From: an uncultured Prevotella sp.
GTDB taxonomy: Bacteria > Bacteroidota > Bacteroidia > Bacteroidales > Bacteroidaceae
Assembly: GCA_944320355.1 (NCBI GenBank)
Contig: CALUHC010000003.1
Coordinates: 1-34,419 of the forward strand
Direction: 5' to 3'
Length of the DNA: 34,419 nucleotides
Shown here: in pieces, positions 9,197-17,378 of the stretch
Layout: the number at the start of each line of letters is the position of its first letter
Numbering within the stretch: the stretch's first letter is position 1
The notes under the pieces: model-generated
Databases searched by the model: none
Told to the model about the DNA's origin: nothing
The model's input: only the letters and a program-made list of their open reading frames with translations
Translations under genes and position numbers: made by a program

Positions 9197-9467
9197 GAAT
9201 GTCCGCATATTGCCAAATAGAAACGCATTGAGGGTGTATCAAAATGTAGTTGAAAGGAGTTAACCGAAGTCAGACGGCCTGCCGGTCGTCTGATGTTAGC
9301 GGACCGTGTTGCCAGAGAGCAGCGAAAAATGGCTTGGAAATCAGCAACAAAACATACGTCTGTCAACTCCAGATAACTTCGGGCGAAGCCCCAAACTCCA
9401 GTTAACTACATTTTGGCACAGCCCCAGTGAAACTCTTTCAAACACGTTTGGCAACTTGCGGACATTC
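9197..9467. mobile_element. family A element split by a family B element
   Basis: Left arm GAATGTCCGCATATTGCCAA and right arm TTTGGCAACTTGCGGACATT are family A inverted ends, with the internal family A motifs (CGCATTG on the left, AAACTCTTTCAAAC on the right) still next to them. Between them is a separate 190-bp element whose own ends are inverted copies of CAAAATGTAGTT. The order is most simply explained by insertion of one repeat into the other. Confidence 0.6.
9236..9425. mobile_element. family B MITE-like element, two-ended copy
   Basis: Left end GTATCAAAATGTAGTTGAAA and right end (reverse complement) TGCCAAAATGTAGTTAACTG are imperfect terminal inverted repeats. A hairpin CAGACGGCC/GGTCGTCTG lies inside near 9270-9291. 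The right 60 bases match the solo copy at 1433-1504. It encodes no protein. Confidence 0.55.
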
Positions 9468-9536
9468 ATTTCCATTATGCCCAAAGCCCAAACGGAATTT
9501 ACAACAGGCAGACAACGAAAGACAAAAGACAAGAAT

Positions 9537-10052
9537 ATGAAAAAGATTGATGTAAGGTCGCTGACCGACAATTTCTTCGAGACGATAGGCCGGGAGTGGA
9601 TGCTCGTGACGGCCGGAACAAAAGACGATTTCAACATGATGACGGCCTCGTGGGGCTGCATCGGGTGGCTGTGGAACAAGCCGGTAGCCGTGATCTTCGT
9701 GCGGCCGGAGCGGTTCACCCACGAGTTCATAGAGCGCGGCGACACGCTCACGCTGTCATTCCTCGGCCACGGCAAGGAGGCGCGCGAGGCATACAACCTG
9801 TGCGGCAGCCGCTCGGGACGCGACTGCGACAAGGCAACCGCCAGCGGACTGCGCCCGGTGGTGACCGAGGCGGGCAACGTGACCTTTGGCCAGGCACGGC
9901 TTACGCTCGAATGCCGCAAGCTCTACAAAGACGCGCTGCGCCCGGAGTGCGTCATAGACCCGGGGCTGACGCAGTGGTACGGCGACAAGAAGGGCGGCTG
10001 GCACGACGTGTATGTGCTTGAGATAGTGAACGCTCTCGTGGGAGATGAGTGA
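9537..10052 (+). CDS. flavin reductase-like domain protein
   Basis: A 171-residue FMN-binding split-barrel protein of the flavin reductase-like family. The pattern MVTAGT-type opening (REWMLVTAGTKDDFNMMTAS), then CIGWLWNKPVAVIFVRPERFT and DTLTLSFLG, is characteristic; the Thr/Ser around MTASWG contacts the flavin in relatives. Such proteins bind FMN and either reduce flavin with NAD(P)H or act in poorly defined redox roles. The open frame extends 77 codons upstream, but that part is repeat sequence, and MKKIDVRSLTDNFF is the natural N terminus. It is followed after 30 bases by the DUF4251 gene, probably one transcript. Confidence 0.9.
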   Translation: MKKIDVRSLTDNFFETIGREWMLVTAGTKDDFNMMTASWGCIGWLWNKPVAVIFVRPERFTHEFIERGDTLTLSFLGHGKEAREAYNLCGSRSGRDCDKATASGLRPVVTEAGNVTFGQARLTLECRKLYKDALRPECVIDPGLTQWYGDKKGGWHDVYVLEIVNALVGDE

Positions 10053-10082
10053 CAAACGGCCGGCTGACAGAGAGAGGAGAAC

Positions 10083-10646
10083 ATGACTATGGGCATCTTA
10101 TCATCACGCAACACGGGCCGCAACGGCCTGCCGCGGGGCCGTATGGCTCTGCGGCCGCTCGTGCTGTCGCTGCTCGCGGCGGCAGTATTGGCTGTGGCTT
10201 GCGCCTCGGCGGGAAGCACGACGGCCACCGACGGCAGCACAGGCGCGTCGCCGTCGGCAGCCGCAAGCACCCCGCCCGACAGTCTGCTGATACGCGTCAG
10301 CATGGCCACCACTAAGCGGGGCAACGTTGTTCCCGTGGACAACAGCTTCTACCTGCGGTTGCTGGGCGACAGCGTAAGCTCCAACCTGCCTTACTTCGGC
10401 CGCGCATACTCCGCGCCGATAGGCACGGAGAGCGTGCTCCGCTTCGACGCCACGATGAGCGACTTCACCTCCACGCGCAACAAAGATGGAGCCACGCGCA
10501 TGGAGTTCCGCGTGCGCACGATAGAAGATACGTTCCGTTTTCGGGTGGAGGTTTATGATAACGGCCGCACCACTATATACGTGCGACCGACGCGCCGCGA
10601 GGCAATCAGCTTCGACGGCGATGTGGATGGCGGCGGCGCGCGGTGA
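10083..10646 (+). CDS. DUF4251 domain lipoprotein
   Basis: A 187-residue envelope lipoprotein. The N terminus has a basic region, a hydrophobic stretch and a lipobox-like AVAC at Cys40, followed by a Ser/Thr/Ala-rich linker. The rest matches the DUF4251 pattern as I know it: SSNLPYFGRAYSAPIGT, a block FDATMSDFTSTRNKDG, and the final REAISFDGDV. A GAGAGGAGAA sequence just before the ATG is an unusually good ribosome binding site for this genome. The function of DUF4251 is not known; it is common in Bacteroidetes. Probably co-transcribed with the flavin reductase gene 30 bases upstream. Confidence 0.85.
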   Translation: MTMGILSSRNTGRNGLPRGRMALRPLVLSLLAAAVLAVACASAGSTTATDGSTGASPSAAASTPPDSLLIRVSMATTKRGNVVPVDNSFYLRLLGDSVSSNLPYFGRAYSAPIGTESVLRFDATMSDFTSTRNKDGATRMEFRVRTIEDTFRFRVEVYDNGRTTIYVRPTRREAISFDGDVDGGGAR

Positions 10647-10694
10647 GCGCCTGCCCGCGCGCCGCACCGTCCGTGCCGTTCGCCTGCGCGGGCA

Positions 10695-10773
10695 TTAAGT
10701 AGTGGTTGAAAATTAAGATAAGATGTACATATAAAAACAATTCGGTATCGTTTAATTTTCAACAGCTACTTAA
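10695..10773. mobile_element. 79-bp inverted repeat with TTAA ends
   Basis: The 22-base arms 10695-10716 and 10752-10773 are reverse complements except for two central bases, starting TTAAGTAG and ending CTACTTAA, with a 35-base AT-rich centre. The AT-rich composition contrasts with its GC-rich surroundings. Non-coding; a miniature transposon or a long hairpin of unknown function. Confidence 0.5.
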
Positions 10774-10816
10774 TCTAAATTAACGCTGCTTCTGTCTGTA
10801 TAAAGCGCGCTTTTGG

Positions 10817-10824
10817 TAATTTTG
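10817..10824 (+). promoter_or_regulatory. promoter -7 box upstream of the DUF4595-like lipoprotein gene
   Basis: TAATTTTG, 126 bases before the ATG at 10951. The -33 position is not TTTG. Confidence 0.45.
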
Positions 10825-10950
10825 CATCGTCTCCCCATGTTCCGGTCCGCCGCGCTGCGGGCGTCGGCGACAACGCGGCAGGCGGCCGTGCGGGGGCTTG
10901 CAACTGATAAATATGGATTACAAAACTATATCAACAAATCAAGAAAGAGC

Positions 10951-12150
10951 ATGAAACAGCTATTTATGTTTGCATCGCAGATGCTGGTGGCATTTGCGTG
11001 CTTGGCCTTCACGGCCTGCAGCAGCGACGACGACGGTGACGGCGGCGGCGCGAACGGCAACCCGCTCGACAACCTTGTGGGCAGCGAGTGGAGCTGCGAG
11101 TACTACAACGTGGGCGACAACGGCGAGTACGAGGAGGGAACCATACAGCTGATGTTTGTCAGCTCAGACCGCGCCGAGGAGCACGTCACATACAGCGGAA
11201 TGGAGTGGAACATCGACGATGACTACGTAAGGTACAGCGGCACCAACGACAACTTCTACACCTATACCGTGAGCGGCAACTCGGTTACCCTCGTGAACAG
11301 CGACAATGGCTACTCAAAGACCCTCACACTGCTTGACAACACAACGCTGACAGAGGGCACTGGCGATGTCTATACCCTCGTCAAGGCAGGCTCGGGCAGC
11401 GGCGACGATGACGAGGGAGGCAACGTGTCGGTGGGCGGAAACCCGCAGACGGGCATCGCCGACTTCGTGAGCGCGCCCGTGAGGTCGTTCGCCATGGAGT
11501 TCAGCCAAGGCTCGCGCGACTTCAAGGTGGAATACGACTATGCGGGCAACAAGGTGGTGCGGATGCGCCGCTCGGGGACAAACTCCGGGTCGTTTGCCGT
11601 CACCTACACCGACAGCGAGGTCACCGCGGCTTCGCAGACCGCGTCATATACCTTCGGGCTGGGCGCCCCAGGCTACGCCAACTACTTCCGCGACAAGGAC
11701 GGCTATGTGTGGAGTTGCCGCGTCTCGGGCGACAACGACGGCTACATACGCTACTTCGAGATAGACAACATCAACGGACGCCGCTATTACACCATAACCT
11801 ACAGCGGCGGCAATGTAAGCTCAATCGAGGAGTACCACGACCAGGATCTGTACTGCACATACAACTTCTCTTACACCAGCACAGACAACAAGAACGGCCT
11901 GTATCCCGAGGCAAGCATCATAGACACCGGCCTGGAGTACCTGCACTACCTCGGGTTCTTGGGCCTGCCCAGCCGCAAGCTCGTGGACAAGATAGACTTC
12001 AAGCCCGTAGACTCGTCGTATGGCACGATGCAGTTCAGCTACGAGCGCGACTCGGAGGGCAACGTGACGTCCTATCAATACACCTCCGACCCGATATATA
12101 AGACCACCAACCGCCGCCAGCCGTCGCCGGTGTTCAAGTTCACTTACTGA
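10951..12150 (+). CDS. DUF4595-like lipoprotein with N-terminal lipocalin-like domain
   Basis: A 399-residue surface or periplasmic lipoprotein. The signal peptide ends in the lipobox FTAC (Cys24) followed by SSDDDGDGGG, the acidic tether expected for export to the cell surface in Bacteroidetes. Residues about 38-145 form a small beta-rich domain (GSEWSCEYYN ... TLLDNTTLTEGTGDVYTL) like lipocalin-type domains. After an acidic linker, residues about 175-399 contain YD-repeat-like strands (FKVEYDYAGNKVVRMR, YYTITYSGGNVSSIEEY, FSYERDSEGNVTSYQY) as in DUF4595. Function unknown. ATG 10951 is chosen because it opens the signal peptide. A strong terminator follows. Confidence 0.8.
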   Translation: MKQLFMFASQMLVAFACLAFTACSSDDDGDGGGANGNPLDNLVGSEWSCEYYNVGDNGEYEEGTIQLMFVSSDRAEEHVTYSGMEWNIDDDYVRYSGTNDNFYTYTVSGNSVTLVNSDNGYSKTLTLLDNTTLTEGTGDVYTLVKAGSGSGDDDEGGNVSVGGNPQTGIADFVSAPVRSFAMEFSQGSRDFKVEYDYAGNKVVRMRRSGTNSGSFAVTYTDSEVTAASQTASYTFGLGAPGYANYFRDKDGYVWSCRVSGDNDGYIRYFEIDNINGRRYYTITYSGGNVSSIEEYHDQDLYCTYNFSYTSTDNKNGLYPEASIIDTGLEYLHYLGFLGLPSRKLVDKIDFKPVDSSYGTMQFSYERDSEGNVTSYQYTSDPIYKTTNRRQPSPVFKFTY

Positions 12151-12168
12151 CCTACCCTGCCGTCAGGC

Positions 12169-12212
12169 AAGCCCGCCAATGCGCCCGCAAGGCCGCACAG
12201 GCGGGCTTTTTT
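12169..12212 (+). terminator. terminator of the DUF4595-like lipoprotein gene
   Basis: AAGCCCGCC (12169-12177) pairs with GGCGGGCTT (12200-12208), followed by TTTT. Confidence 0.9.
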
Positions 12213-12316
12213 GCGTGCCGGCACGACAGCCGCCCCACCCTCAACGACCATTCAGAGGCCTGCAAGCGCACCCCGGAAGCCACGCAGCAGCCGCGGCCAG
12301 GAAGCTCGCGAAAGCA

Positions 12317-12348
12317 CAAAAAAAGATGCCGCGCTTCACAGCGCGGCA
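12317..12348 (-). terminator. pnp terminator
   Basis: On the minus strand TGCCGCGCT pairs with AGCGCGGCA (12348-12340 with 12335-12327), loop of four, followed by CTTTTTTT. It lies about 50 bases after the pnp stop, facing the lipoprotein terminator. Confidence 0.9.
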
Positions 12349-12398
12349 CCCCGCAAAATTATGATTAAGTTTTTATCGGCAAAAATTTTATCCCAATA

Positions 12399-14666
12399 TC
12401 AATAGCCCATCTTGTCGAGCGAGTCGTTGAAGTCGCGCGGCTCGTGGCTGTCGTGGCCTCCGCCGTGCTGACGGCGCTCGCCCCTCGGGCGGCGCTCGCC
12501 GCGCTCACGCCTGGCGGGACGCTCCACATAGTCGTCGGGCTTGGGTATGAGCACACGGTGAGACAGCTTGTACTTGCCCGTCTTGGGGTCTATCTCCATT
12601 AGCTTCACCTTTATCTTGTCGCCCTCGTGTATGCCGGCCTCCTCTACGGTCTCAAGCCGCTTCCAGTCTATCTCGCTGATGTGCAGCAGGCCGTCCTTGC
12701 CGGGCAGTATCTCCACGAAGCAGCCGTAGGGCATCACCGAGCGCACCGTTCCGTCGTAGATCTCGCCAACCTCGGGTATGGCCACTATGGCGCGGATCTT
12801 GGCCAAGGCGCCGTCTATGCTCTCCTTGTTGGGTCCGCTTATCTGCACCTTGCCCACTCCGTCGGTCTCGTCGATGGCAATGGTGGTGCCGGTCTCGTCC
12901 TGCATCTGCTGGATAATCTTTCCGCCCGGGCCGATTACGGCTCCGATGAACTCCTTCGGAATCTCTATCTGCACGATGCGCGGCACTTGCGGCTTCAGCT
13001 CCGGGCGCGGCTCAGCTATGGTGTCGGTCAGCTTGCCGAGTATGTACTCGCGCCCGGCCTTGGCCTGCATGAGGGCTTTCTCGAGTATCTCGAAGCTCAG
13101 GCCGTCGCACTTGATGTCCATCTGCGTGGCGGTGAGGCCGTCTTTGGTTCCCGTTGTCTTGAAGTCCATATCGCCCAGGTGGTCCTCGTCGCCGAGGATG
13201 TCGCTAAGCACGGCGTACTTGTCCTCGCCCGGGTTCTTGATCAGGCCCATGGCTATGCCGCTCACGGGCTTCTTCATGGGCACGCCTGCGTCCATCAGCG
13301 CGAGCGTACCGGCGCATACGGTGGCCATCGACGACGAGCCGTTGCTCTCCAATATCTGGCTCACGAGGCGCACCGTGTAGGGGAAGTCCTCGGGTATCTG
13401 GCCTTTCAGCGCGCGCCATGCCAGGTGTCCGTGGCCAATCTCGCGCCGGCCCACGCCGCGCTGCGCCTTGGCCTCGCCCGTGCAGAACGGCGGGAAGTTG
13501 TAGTGGAGCAGGAAGCGCATATAGCTCTTGTCCAGAACGTCGTCCACGAGCTTCTCGTCGAGCTTGGTGCCGAGCGTGCAGGTGGTGAGGCTCTGCGTCT
13601 CGCCGCGGGTGAAGATGGAGCTTCCGTGAGGCATGGGCAGCGGCCCGACCTCGCACCAGATGGGGCGTATCTCGTCACACTTGCGGCCGTCGAGGCGTAT
13701 GCCCTCGTCGAGTATGCAGCGGCGCATGGCGTCGCGCATCACGTCGTGATAGTAACGGTCCATCATGGCCTGCTTCTCTTCCATCTCGTCCTCGGTGAGG
13801 TCTGTGTGGGCGGCGGCGTAAGCCTCCTTGAAGTCGGCCAGTATCTTGTCGAACGCTTCCTCGCGGGCGTGCTTGTCGAGAGCCTGCTTGGTCACGTCGT
13901 AAGCCTTCTGGTAAAGCTCGTCACTCATCTGCTTGCGCAGGTCCTCGTCGTTCACCTCGTGGTCGTACTCGCGCTTTACGTCCTTGCCCAGCTCCTTGGA
14001 CAGCTCGGCCTGCAGCTCGCACATGGGCTTGATGGCGGCCATGGCGGCCTTCAGGGCGCCTATCATGTCCTGCTCGGACACCTCTTTCATCTCGCCCTCC
14101 ACCATCATTATGTTCTCTGCCGAGGCGCCTACCATGATGTCCATGTCGGCCTCTGCCATCTGCTGGAACGTGGGGTTGATGACGTACTCGCCGCCTATGC
14201 GGGCCACGCGCACCTCACTGATGGGGCACTCGAAGGGTATATCTGAGCAGGCAAGAGCTGTGGAGGCAGCGAATCCGGCGAGCGCGTCGGGCTGGTCCAC
14301 TCCGTCTGCCGAGAAGAGGATTATGTTCACAAAAACTTCTGCGTGATAGTTTGAGGGGAAGAGCGGGCGGAGCACACGGTCCACGAGCCTCGAAGTGAGG
14401 ATCTCGTTGTCGCCCGGCTTGCCTTCGCGCTTGGTAAACCCGCCGGGGAAACGGCCTGCGGCGGCGTACTGTTCTCTGTAATCTACCTGCAAAGGCATGA
14501 AATCTGTTCCGGGAACTGCATCTTTTGCGGCACAAACAGTGGCCAGGAGCACGGTGTTGCCCATACGGAGCATACAGGAGCCGTCGCACTGTTTTGCCAC
14601 TTTCCCGGTCTCGATGCTGATGGTGCGGCCATCAGGCAGCGATACGGTCTTCGTAATAACGTTCAT
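12399..14666 (-). CDS. pnp: polyribonucleotide nucleotidyltransferase (PNPase)
   Basis: A 755-residue phosphorolytic 3'-5' exoribonuclease of RNA decay, cytosolic and trimeric. Domains in order: first RNase PH core (about 10-140, with [20 protein letters not shown]), helical linker (about 145-300), second RNase PH core (from about 320, containing [14 protein letters not shown] and the catalytic-site region [16 protein letters not shown]), KH domain with IGPGGK near 578-583, and S1 domain about 632-702 ([21 protein letters not shown]). The C-terminal tail is Arg/Gly-rich ([14 protein letters not shown]) as often seen in RNA-binding proteins. A TAACTTTG -7 box lies at 14718-14711 (minus). Length and motifs are standard. 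Confidence 0.98.
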   Translation of the reverse strand: MNVITKTVSLPDGRTISIETGKVAKQCDGSCMLRMGNTVLLATVCAAKDAVPGTDFMPLQVDYREQYAAAGRFPGGFTKREGKPGDNEILTSRLVDRVLRPLFPSNYHAEVFVNIILFSADGVDQPDALAGFAASTALACSDIPFECPISEVRVARIGGEYVINPTFQQMAEADMDIMVGASAENIMMVEGEMKEVSEQDMIGALKAAMAAIKPMCELQAELSKELGKDVKREYDHEVNDEDLRKQMSDELYQKAYDVTKQALDKHAREEAFDKILADFKEAYAAAHTDLTEDEMEEKQAMMDRYYHDVMRDAMRRCILDEGIRLDGRKCDEIRPIWCEVGPLPMPHGSSIFTRGETQSLTTCTLGTKLDEKLVDDVLDKSYMRFLLHYNFPPFCTGEAKAQRGVGRREIGHGHLAWRALKGQIPEDFPYTVRLVSQILESNGSSSMATVCAGTLALMDAGVPMKKPVSGIAMGLIKNPGEDKYAVLSDILGDEDHLGDMDFKTTGTKDGLTATQMDIKCDGLSFEILEKALMQAKAGREYILGKLTDTIAEPRPELKPQVPRIVQIEIPKEFIGAVIGPGGKIIQQMQDETGTTIAIDETDGVGKVQISGPNKESIDGALAKIRAIVAIPEVGEIYDGTVRSVMPYGCFVEILPGKDGLLHISEIDWKRLETVEEAGIHEGDKIKVKLMEIDPKTGKYKLSHRVLIPKPDDYVERPARRERGERRPRGERRQHGGGHDSHEPRDFNDSLDKMGY

Positions 14667-14710
14667 CTAAAAAACTTGCTTTATTGTTTCTTTTAACATC
14701 TAAATCGCCA

Positions 14711-14718
14711 CAAAGTTA
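14711..14718 (-). promoter_or_regulatory. pnp promoter -7 box
   Basis: TAACTTTG on the minus strand, 45 bases before the ATG. No TTTG at the -33 distance. Confidence 0.55.
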
Positions 14719-14798
14719 AGTAAAATATGTGTAACACAGGCATATATGGCATTATTATTCACTTTTTTTATAATAACGCCATGCCTGCCCGCTCTGCG

Positions 14799-16445
14799 TC
14801 ACTGCCCGCTCTGTATCTCGGCAATGCGCTGATTGCACGTGTTGAGTGTTTCCTGCGCACTCTCCAAAATGTGCTTAAGATTAGCGTTGTTGGGCTCTTT
14901 GAGCAACATGCCGCGGTACTTGGCCACCTGCTCCTCGGCGTTCTTCTTGCGCACCTGCCAGTCGGCCAGAGCCGCCTTGTCTATGCCTCTACCCGATGAC
15001 GACGGGGCAACGCCGACAGAGGTTGTGCCTGCCGACGGCACGACCGCAGCCGGACGTGAGCCGGAGGTGGAGCCTCCGCCACCCGCCAAGGCTTTGATGA
15101 AACCCGAGAGAATGCCGCTGAGCAGCTCGGTGCGCCGCTGTTCCTGCTCTTGCTTGTGCCTCAACTCGGCCAGTGCGGCCTGCTGCCGCCGCTGTTCGAG
15201 CAGCTGCAAGGCATTGGCATAGCGCGTCTTGGCCTTCGCTATGTCTTCAGGACCATTCTTTGCCAACTTCAAGAATATCTCTGCCTGCTCCTTATAAACA
15301 GAGTCTTCGACCAGATATGCCTCAAGCACAGCCACGCTCGTTGTATATAGTTGCGCCGCCGCGTCGAAGTCGAAGCCACTGTCATCGGGTAACTCACGCA
15401 TATTTCCGTTGTTCTCTATCATCTCTGACACAAACTTAGACCTCCACAAGTGATCGTATCCCTTGTGATATAGAGCCGTGCCCGTGAAGAACTTGGCCCA
15501 CGGGGCAGCTATCCCCTCGTTGGCGTAATAGCTGATCACGGCATCATACATCCGCTTCTCGAAATACTCCTCGCCCTTGTCGCGATAGCCTGTGGTATAT
15601 GTCCGCTCGGGGTTGTAATCCTCTTGGGGAGCATTCGACGTGTTGCGCACCACCCAACGACCGTTTATGTACATCACATTATAGAACAGGCACGGCACGT
15701 CCACGCCGCTGCCGTCGAGCATCACGCCGCCTTTCTTATCGACACCATCCACGTTGCGCACATAGACTGCATCGGGCGAACTTTCAGAGAAATCCATTTC
15801 CTTGAAGTCTTCGACTATCTTCTTGCCATCGGTAGTGAGCAAGGTGAGGCCGTAGCCGCGCAATTTTACTATCTTGACGAACCGTGTCGGGAAGCCGTCA
15901 AGCTCCACATTGCCCGAGAACGCATTAAGAGCCTCGCTCGAACCCACCACAACATAGCCCGGCAACAGCGTTACCGAGGACGACTCAAAGGTGCATATCT
16001 TGTCGCCGGACGGTGAATAAATCACCGTCTCACTGCCCACAGCGAGAAACGAGGCCGCCGTCTTTGGCCTGTATAGCGTGAAGTCGCACGAGTACTGTTT
16101 GGTCTGAAGGTCGTTGCAAGGCACCCGACCCTCACCCTCGTCGGACGCGGGGAAATAGGTCACCGACGCATAGTCGGGCGAAATAATCACCTTGCCGGCC
16201 TTGTCGGCCACGCCATACAGCAAATCATTGCTCTTGCCGAAGGGAGCCCGGCGCGCCAGCCTGAAGTGCCACGAGCCGTCGCCCGGCACCACCACCTCTA
16301 CGCTTTTCAAGTCAAGGTTCTTCTTCAACCCTTTCATAATCGCCTTGTTTTCCTTTTCCAAGGCTTTGGCATCCTGCCCAAATGCAGGTGCAGCCGTAAG
16401 CAGCGTCATGGCTGCCGTGGCTATAATGACAACTTTTCTGTTCAT
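14799..16445 (-). CDS. secreted WG-repeat/TPR-like protein of unknown function
   Basis: A 548-residue exported protein with a cleavable signal peptide (AAPAFGQD, cut near residue 23). Residues about 75-95 (LLYGVADKAGKVIISPDYASV) match the WG-repeat pattern (YGVxDKxGKxVIxPxY), and a similar beta-rich stretch runs to about 260. From about 290 the sequence is helical and TPR/SEL1-like (KRMYDAVISYYANEGIAAPWAKFFTG), then a coiled coil rich in Gln/Glu/Arg (about 400-445), a Gly/Ser linker and a final helical pair (KNAEEQVAKYRGMLLKEPNNAN). I do not recognise a named family over the full length. It is transcribed from a TACCTTTG promoter at 16597-16590 followed by a family E hairpin leader. Confidence 0.85.
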   Translation of the reverse strand: MNRKVVIIATAAMTLLTAAPAFGQDAKALEKENKAIMKGLKKNLDLKSVEVVVPGDGSWHFRLARRAPFGKSNDLLYGVADKAGKVIISPDYASVTYFPASDEGEGRVPCNDLQTKQYSCDFTLYRPKTAASFLAVGSETVIYSPSGDKICTFESSSVTLLPGYVVVGSSEALNAFSGNVELDGFPTRFVKIVKLRGYGLTLLTTDGKKIVEDFKEMDFSESSPDAVYVRNVDGVDKKGGVMLDGSGVDVPCLFYNVMYINGRWVVRNTSNAPQEDYNPERTYTTGYRDKGEEYFEKRMYDAVISYYANEGIAAPWAKFFTGTALYHKGYDHLWRSKFVSEMIENNGNMRELPDDSGFDFDAAAQLYTTSVAVLEAYLVEDSVYKEQAEIFLKLAKNGPEDIAKAKTRYANALQLLEQRRQQAALAELRHKQEQEQRRTELLSGILSGFIKALAGGGGSTSGSRPAAVVPSAGTTSVGVAPSSSGRGIDKAALADWQVRKKNAEEQVAKYRGMLLKEPNNANLKHILESAQETLNTCNQRIAEIQSGQ

Positions 16446-16533
16446 ATCTTATTGTCTTAACAACTATTAATTTCAATATGATTCTCAGACAGACTGCACC
16501 ACCCGAGTGCAACGTTACCATACACAAGGCCAC

Positions 16534-16590
16534 GCCAACGAGCAGAAAGAAAGCTTGCTTTCAATTTCCCTAGTGCAGCTTACCCTATGC
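16534..16590 (-). promoter_or_regulatory. family E hairpin leader upstream of the 14799-16445 gene
   Basis: On the minus strand the element starts directly after the -7 box: GCATAGGGTAAGCTGCACTA, then a hairpin GAAA...GAAAGC-AA-GCTTTC...TTTC, ending GCTCGTTGGC. It would form the first 50 or so bases of the mRNA leader. See the matching copies at 17379-17440, 17177-17242 and 27682-27738. Confidence 0.6.
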
Positions 16591-16621
16591 AAAGGTAATG
16601 CAAAAACGATAAAAAAACAAT
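16590..16621 (-). promoter_or_regulatory. promoter of the 14799-16445 gene
   Basis: ATTG (16621-16618, one mismatch to TTTG) and TACCTTTG (16597-16590) on the minus strand, 20 bp apart. Predicted leader about 140 bases. Confidence 0.65.
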
Positions 16622-16837
16622 ATAAAATGCAGAAATATAATTGCGGAAATCACACGTTAACAAACCTTTCAACCCTTAAATATCGGCATACACAGTGCCT
16701 CTGAGAATCGCGTATTCGCGGAGAAACCGCCATCGGGGCGCAAATGTCGCCAAAATGGGCGTGCAATCTTAACCCGCTGGGAGTCAAGGGAGTTATGAGC
16801 GATTCGGGGAAAACTGTGCAATCTTTTGCGCCAAAGC

Positions 16838-17003
16838 ATACGGCCATAAGCCGCCCGAAACGGGCCGTTCTGGCCGGAAACGGGCTGCGAACCCCACCGT
16901 TTGAACTTGCGATATGTGCCGTTTCACTTTCCGAAACGGCACATATCGCAATGTGGAACGCGCCGTTTCGTGTTCCCAAACGGCACATATCGCAAAATCG
17001 GAC
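16838..17003. repeat. family D palindrome array, copy 2
   Basis: A perfect 19-bp inverted repeat (16907-16925 with 16933-16951; TTGCGATATGTGCCGTTTC, loop ACTTTCC) is followed by a third arm AAACGGCACATATCGCAA at about 16979-16997, and preceded by weaker CGAAACGGGCCG palindromes. The tail seen in the other copies is not present here. Confidence 0.65.
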
Positions 17004-17123
17004 GCCGTTTTTGTCAAGACATTTCGTGCAACTGCGCTTTCCGTTCCCTATTTCATCGCTTCGCGAAGTGTTAATTTTCATGGGTCAGGAGACCGAGGGC
17101 GGGAGTGCGGACACTGGCATTAT

Positions 17124-17297
17124 GATTGTCCGCATTTTGCCAACCTCAAAGTGCATTGTCCCCTCCTTTTCCAAAGACAATGCAAGCGAGAGGCAAGAGA
17201 GCTTGCTCTCATTTGCCCGAGCGCAGCTTGGCTTATGCAAAGGAGGGGACAAGTGGAAGCTCTTTCAAACCGGTTTGGCAGAATGCGGATATTCATT
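17124..17297. mobile_element. family A element carrying an inserted family E hairpin
   Basis: Outer arms ATTGTCCGCATTTTGCC (left) and GGCAGAATGCGGATATTC (right) and the inner pair ATTGTCCCCTCC / GGAGGGGACAA match the complete copy at 251-353 in the opposite orientation. The centre differs: 66 extra bases (17177-17242) separate the two inner arms and are flanked by CAAAG on both sides (17172-17176 and 17238-17242). Confidence 0.65.
17177..17242 (-). repeat. family E hairpin element inside a family A repeat
   Basis: On the minus strand it reads CTTTGCATAAGCCAAGCTGC, GCTCGGGCAAATGAGAGC, AA, GCTCTCTTGCC, TCTCGCTTGCATTG, the same order of motifs as in the nhaA leader. It is not next to a gene start. 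The duplicated CAAAG at its borders could be a target duplication. Confidence 0.6.
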
Positions 17298-17347
17298 TTG
17301 ATTATAGTTGCGACACTGCTTCCGCATGGCTTTTTTACGCTGAACGC

Positions 17348-17378
17348 TTTGCCGGATGGGACAAAAGGTGTATCTTTG
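17348..17378 (+). promoter_or_regulatory. nhaA promoter
   Basis: TTTG at 17348-17351 and TATCTTTG at 17371-17378, 19 bp apart; predicted start near 17385. Confidence 0.8.

Larger units (their letters stand above)
9171..9536. other. intergenic stretch made of nested repeats
   Basis: From left to right: family A left arm (9197-9231), a 190-bp family B element with inverted ends (9236-9425) and family A right arm (9426-9467). No gene or clear promoter is seen; a long open frame running through it into the flavin reductase is repeat-derived. Confidence 0.65.
10647..10950. other. intergenic stretch with a MITE-like hairpin and a -7 box
   Basis: Contains the 79-bp inverted repeat at 10695-10773 and TAATTTTG at 10817-10824, which is the likely -7 box of the lipoprotein gene at 10951. 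An in-frame upstream extension of that gene covers 10813-10950 but overlaps the promoter and has no signal peptide. Confidence 0.6.

Noticed and set aside
9306-9536. 77-codon N-terminal extension of the flavin reductase frame
   Set aside because: It is translated from family A and B repeats and has no similarity to the family.
12627-14246. 539-codon open frame on the plus strand
   Set aside because: Antisense shadow of pnp; GC-rich codon bias keeps the opposite frame open. The translation is rich in His, Leu and Val without domains.
16650-17081. 143-codon minus-strand frame and overlapping plus-strand frames
   Set aside because: They translate family D palindromes (recurring peptides such as RFG-QNG or ETAHIA) also seen at 24.5 and 27.9 kb; such frames are repeat artefacts.
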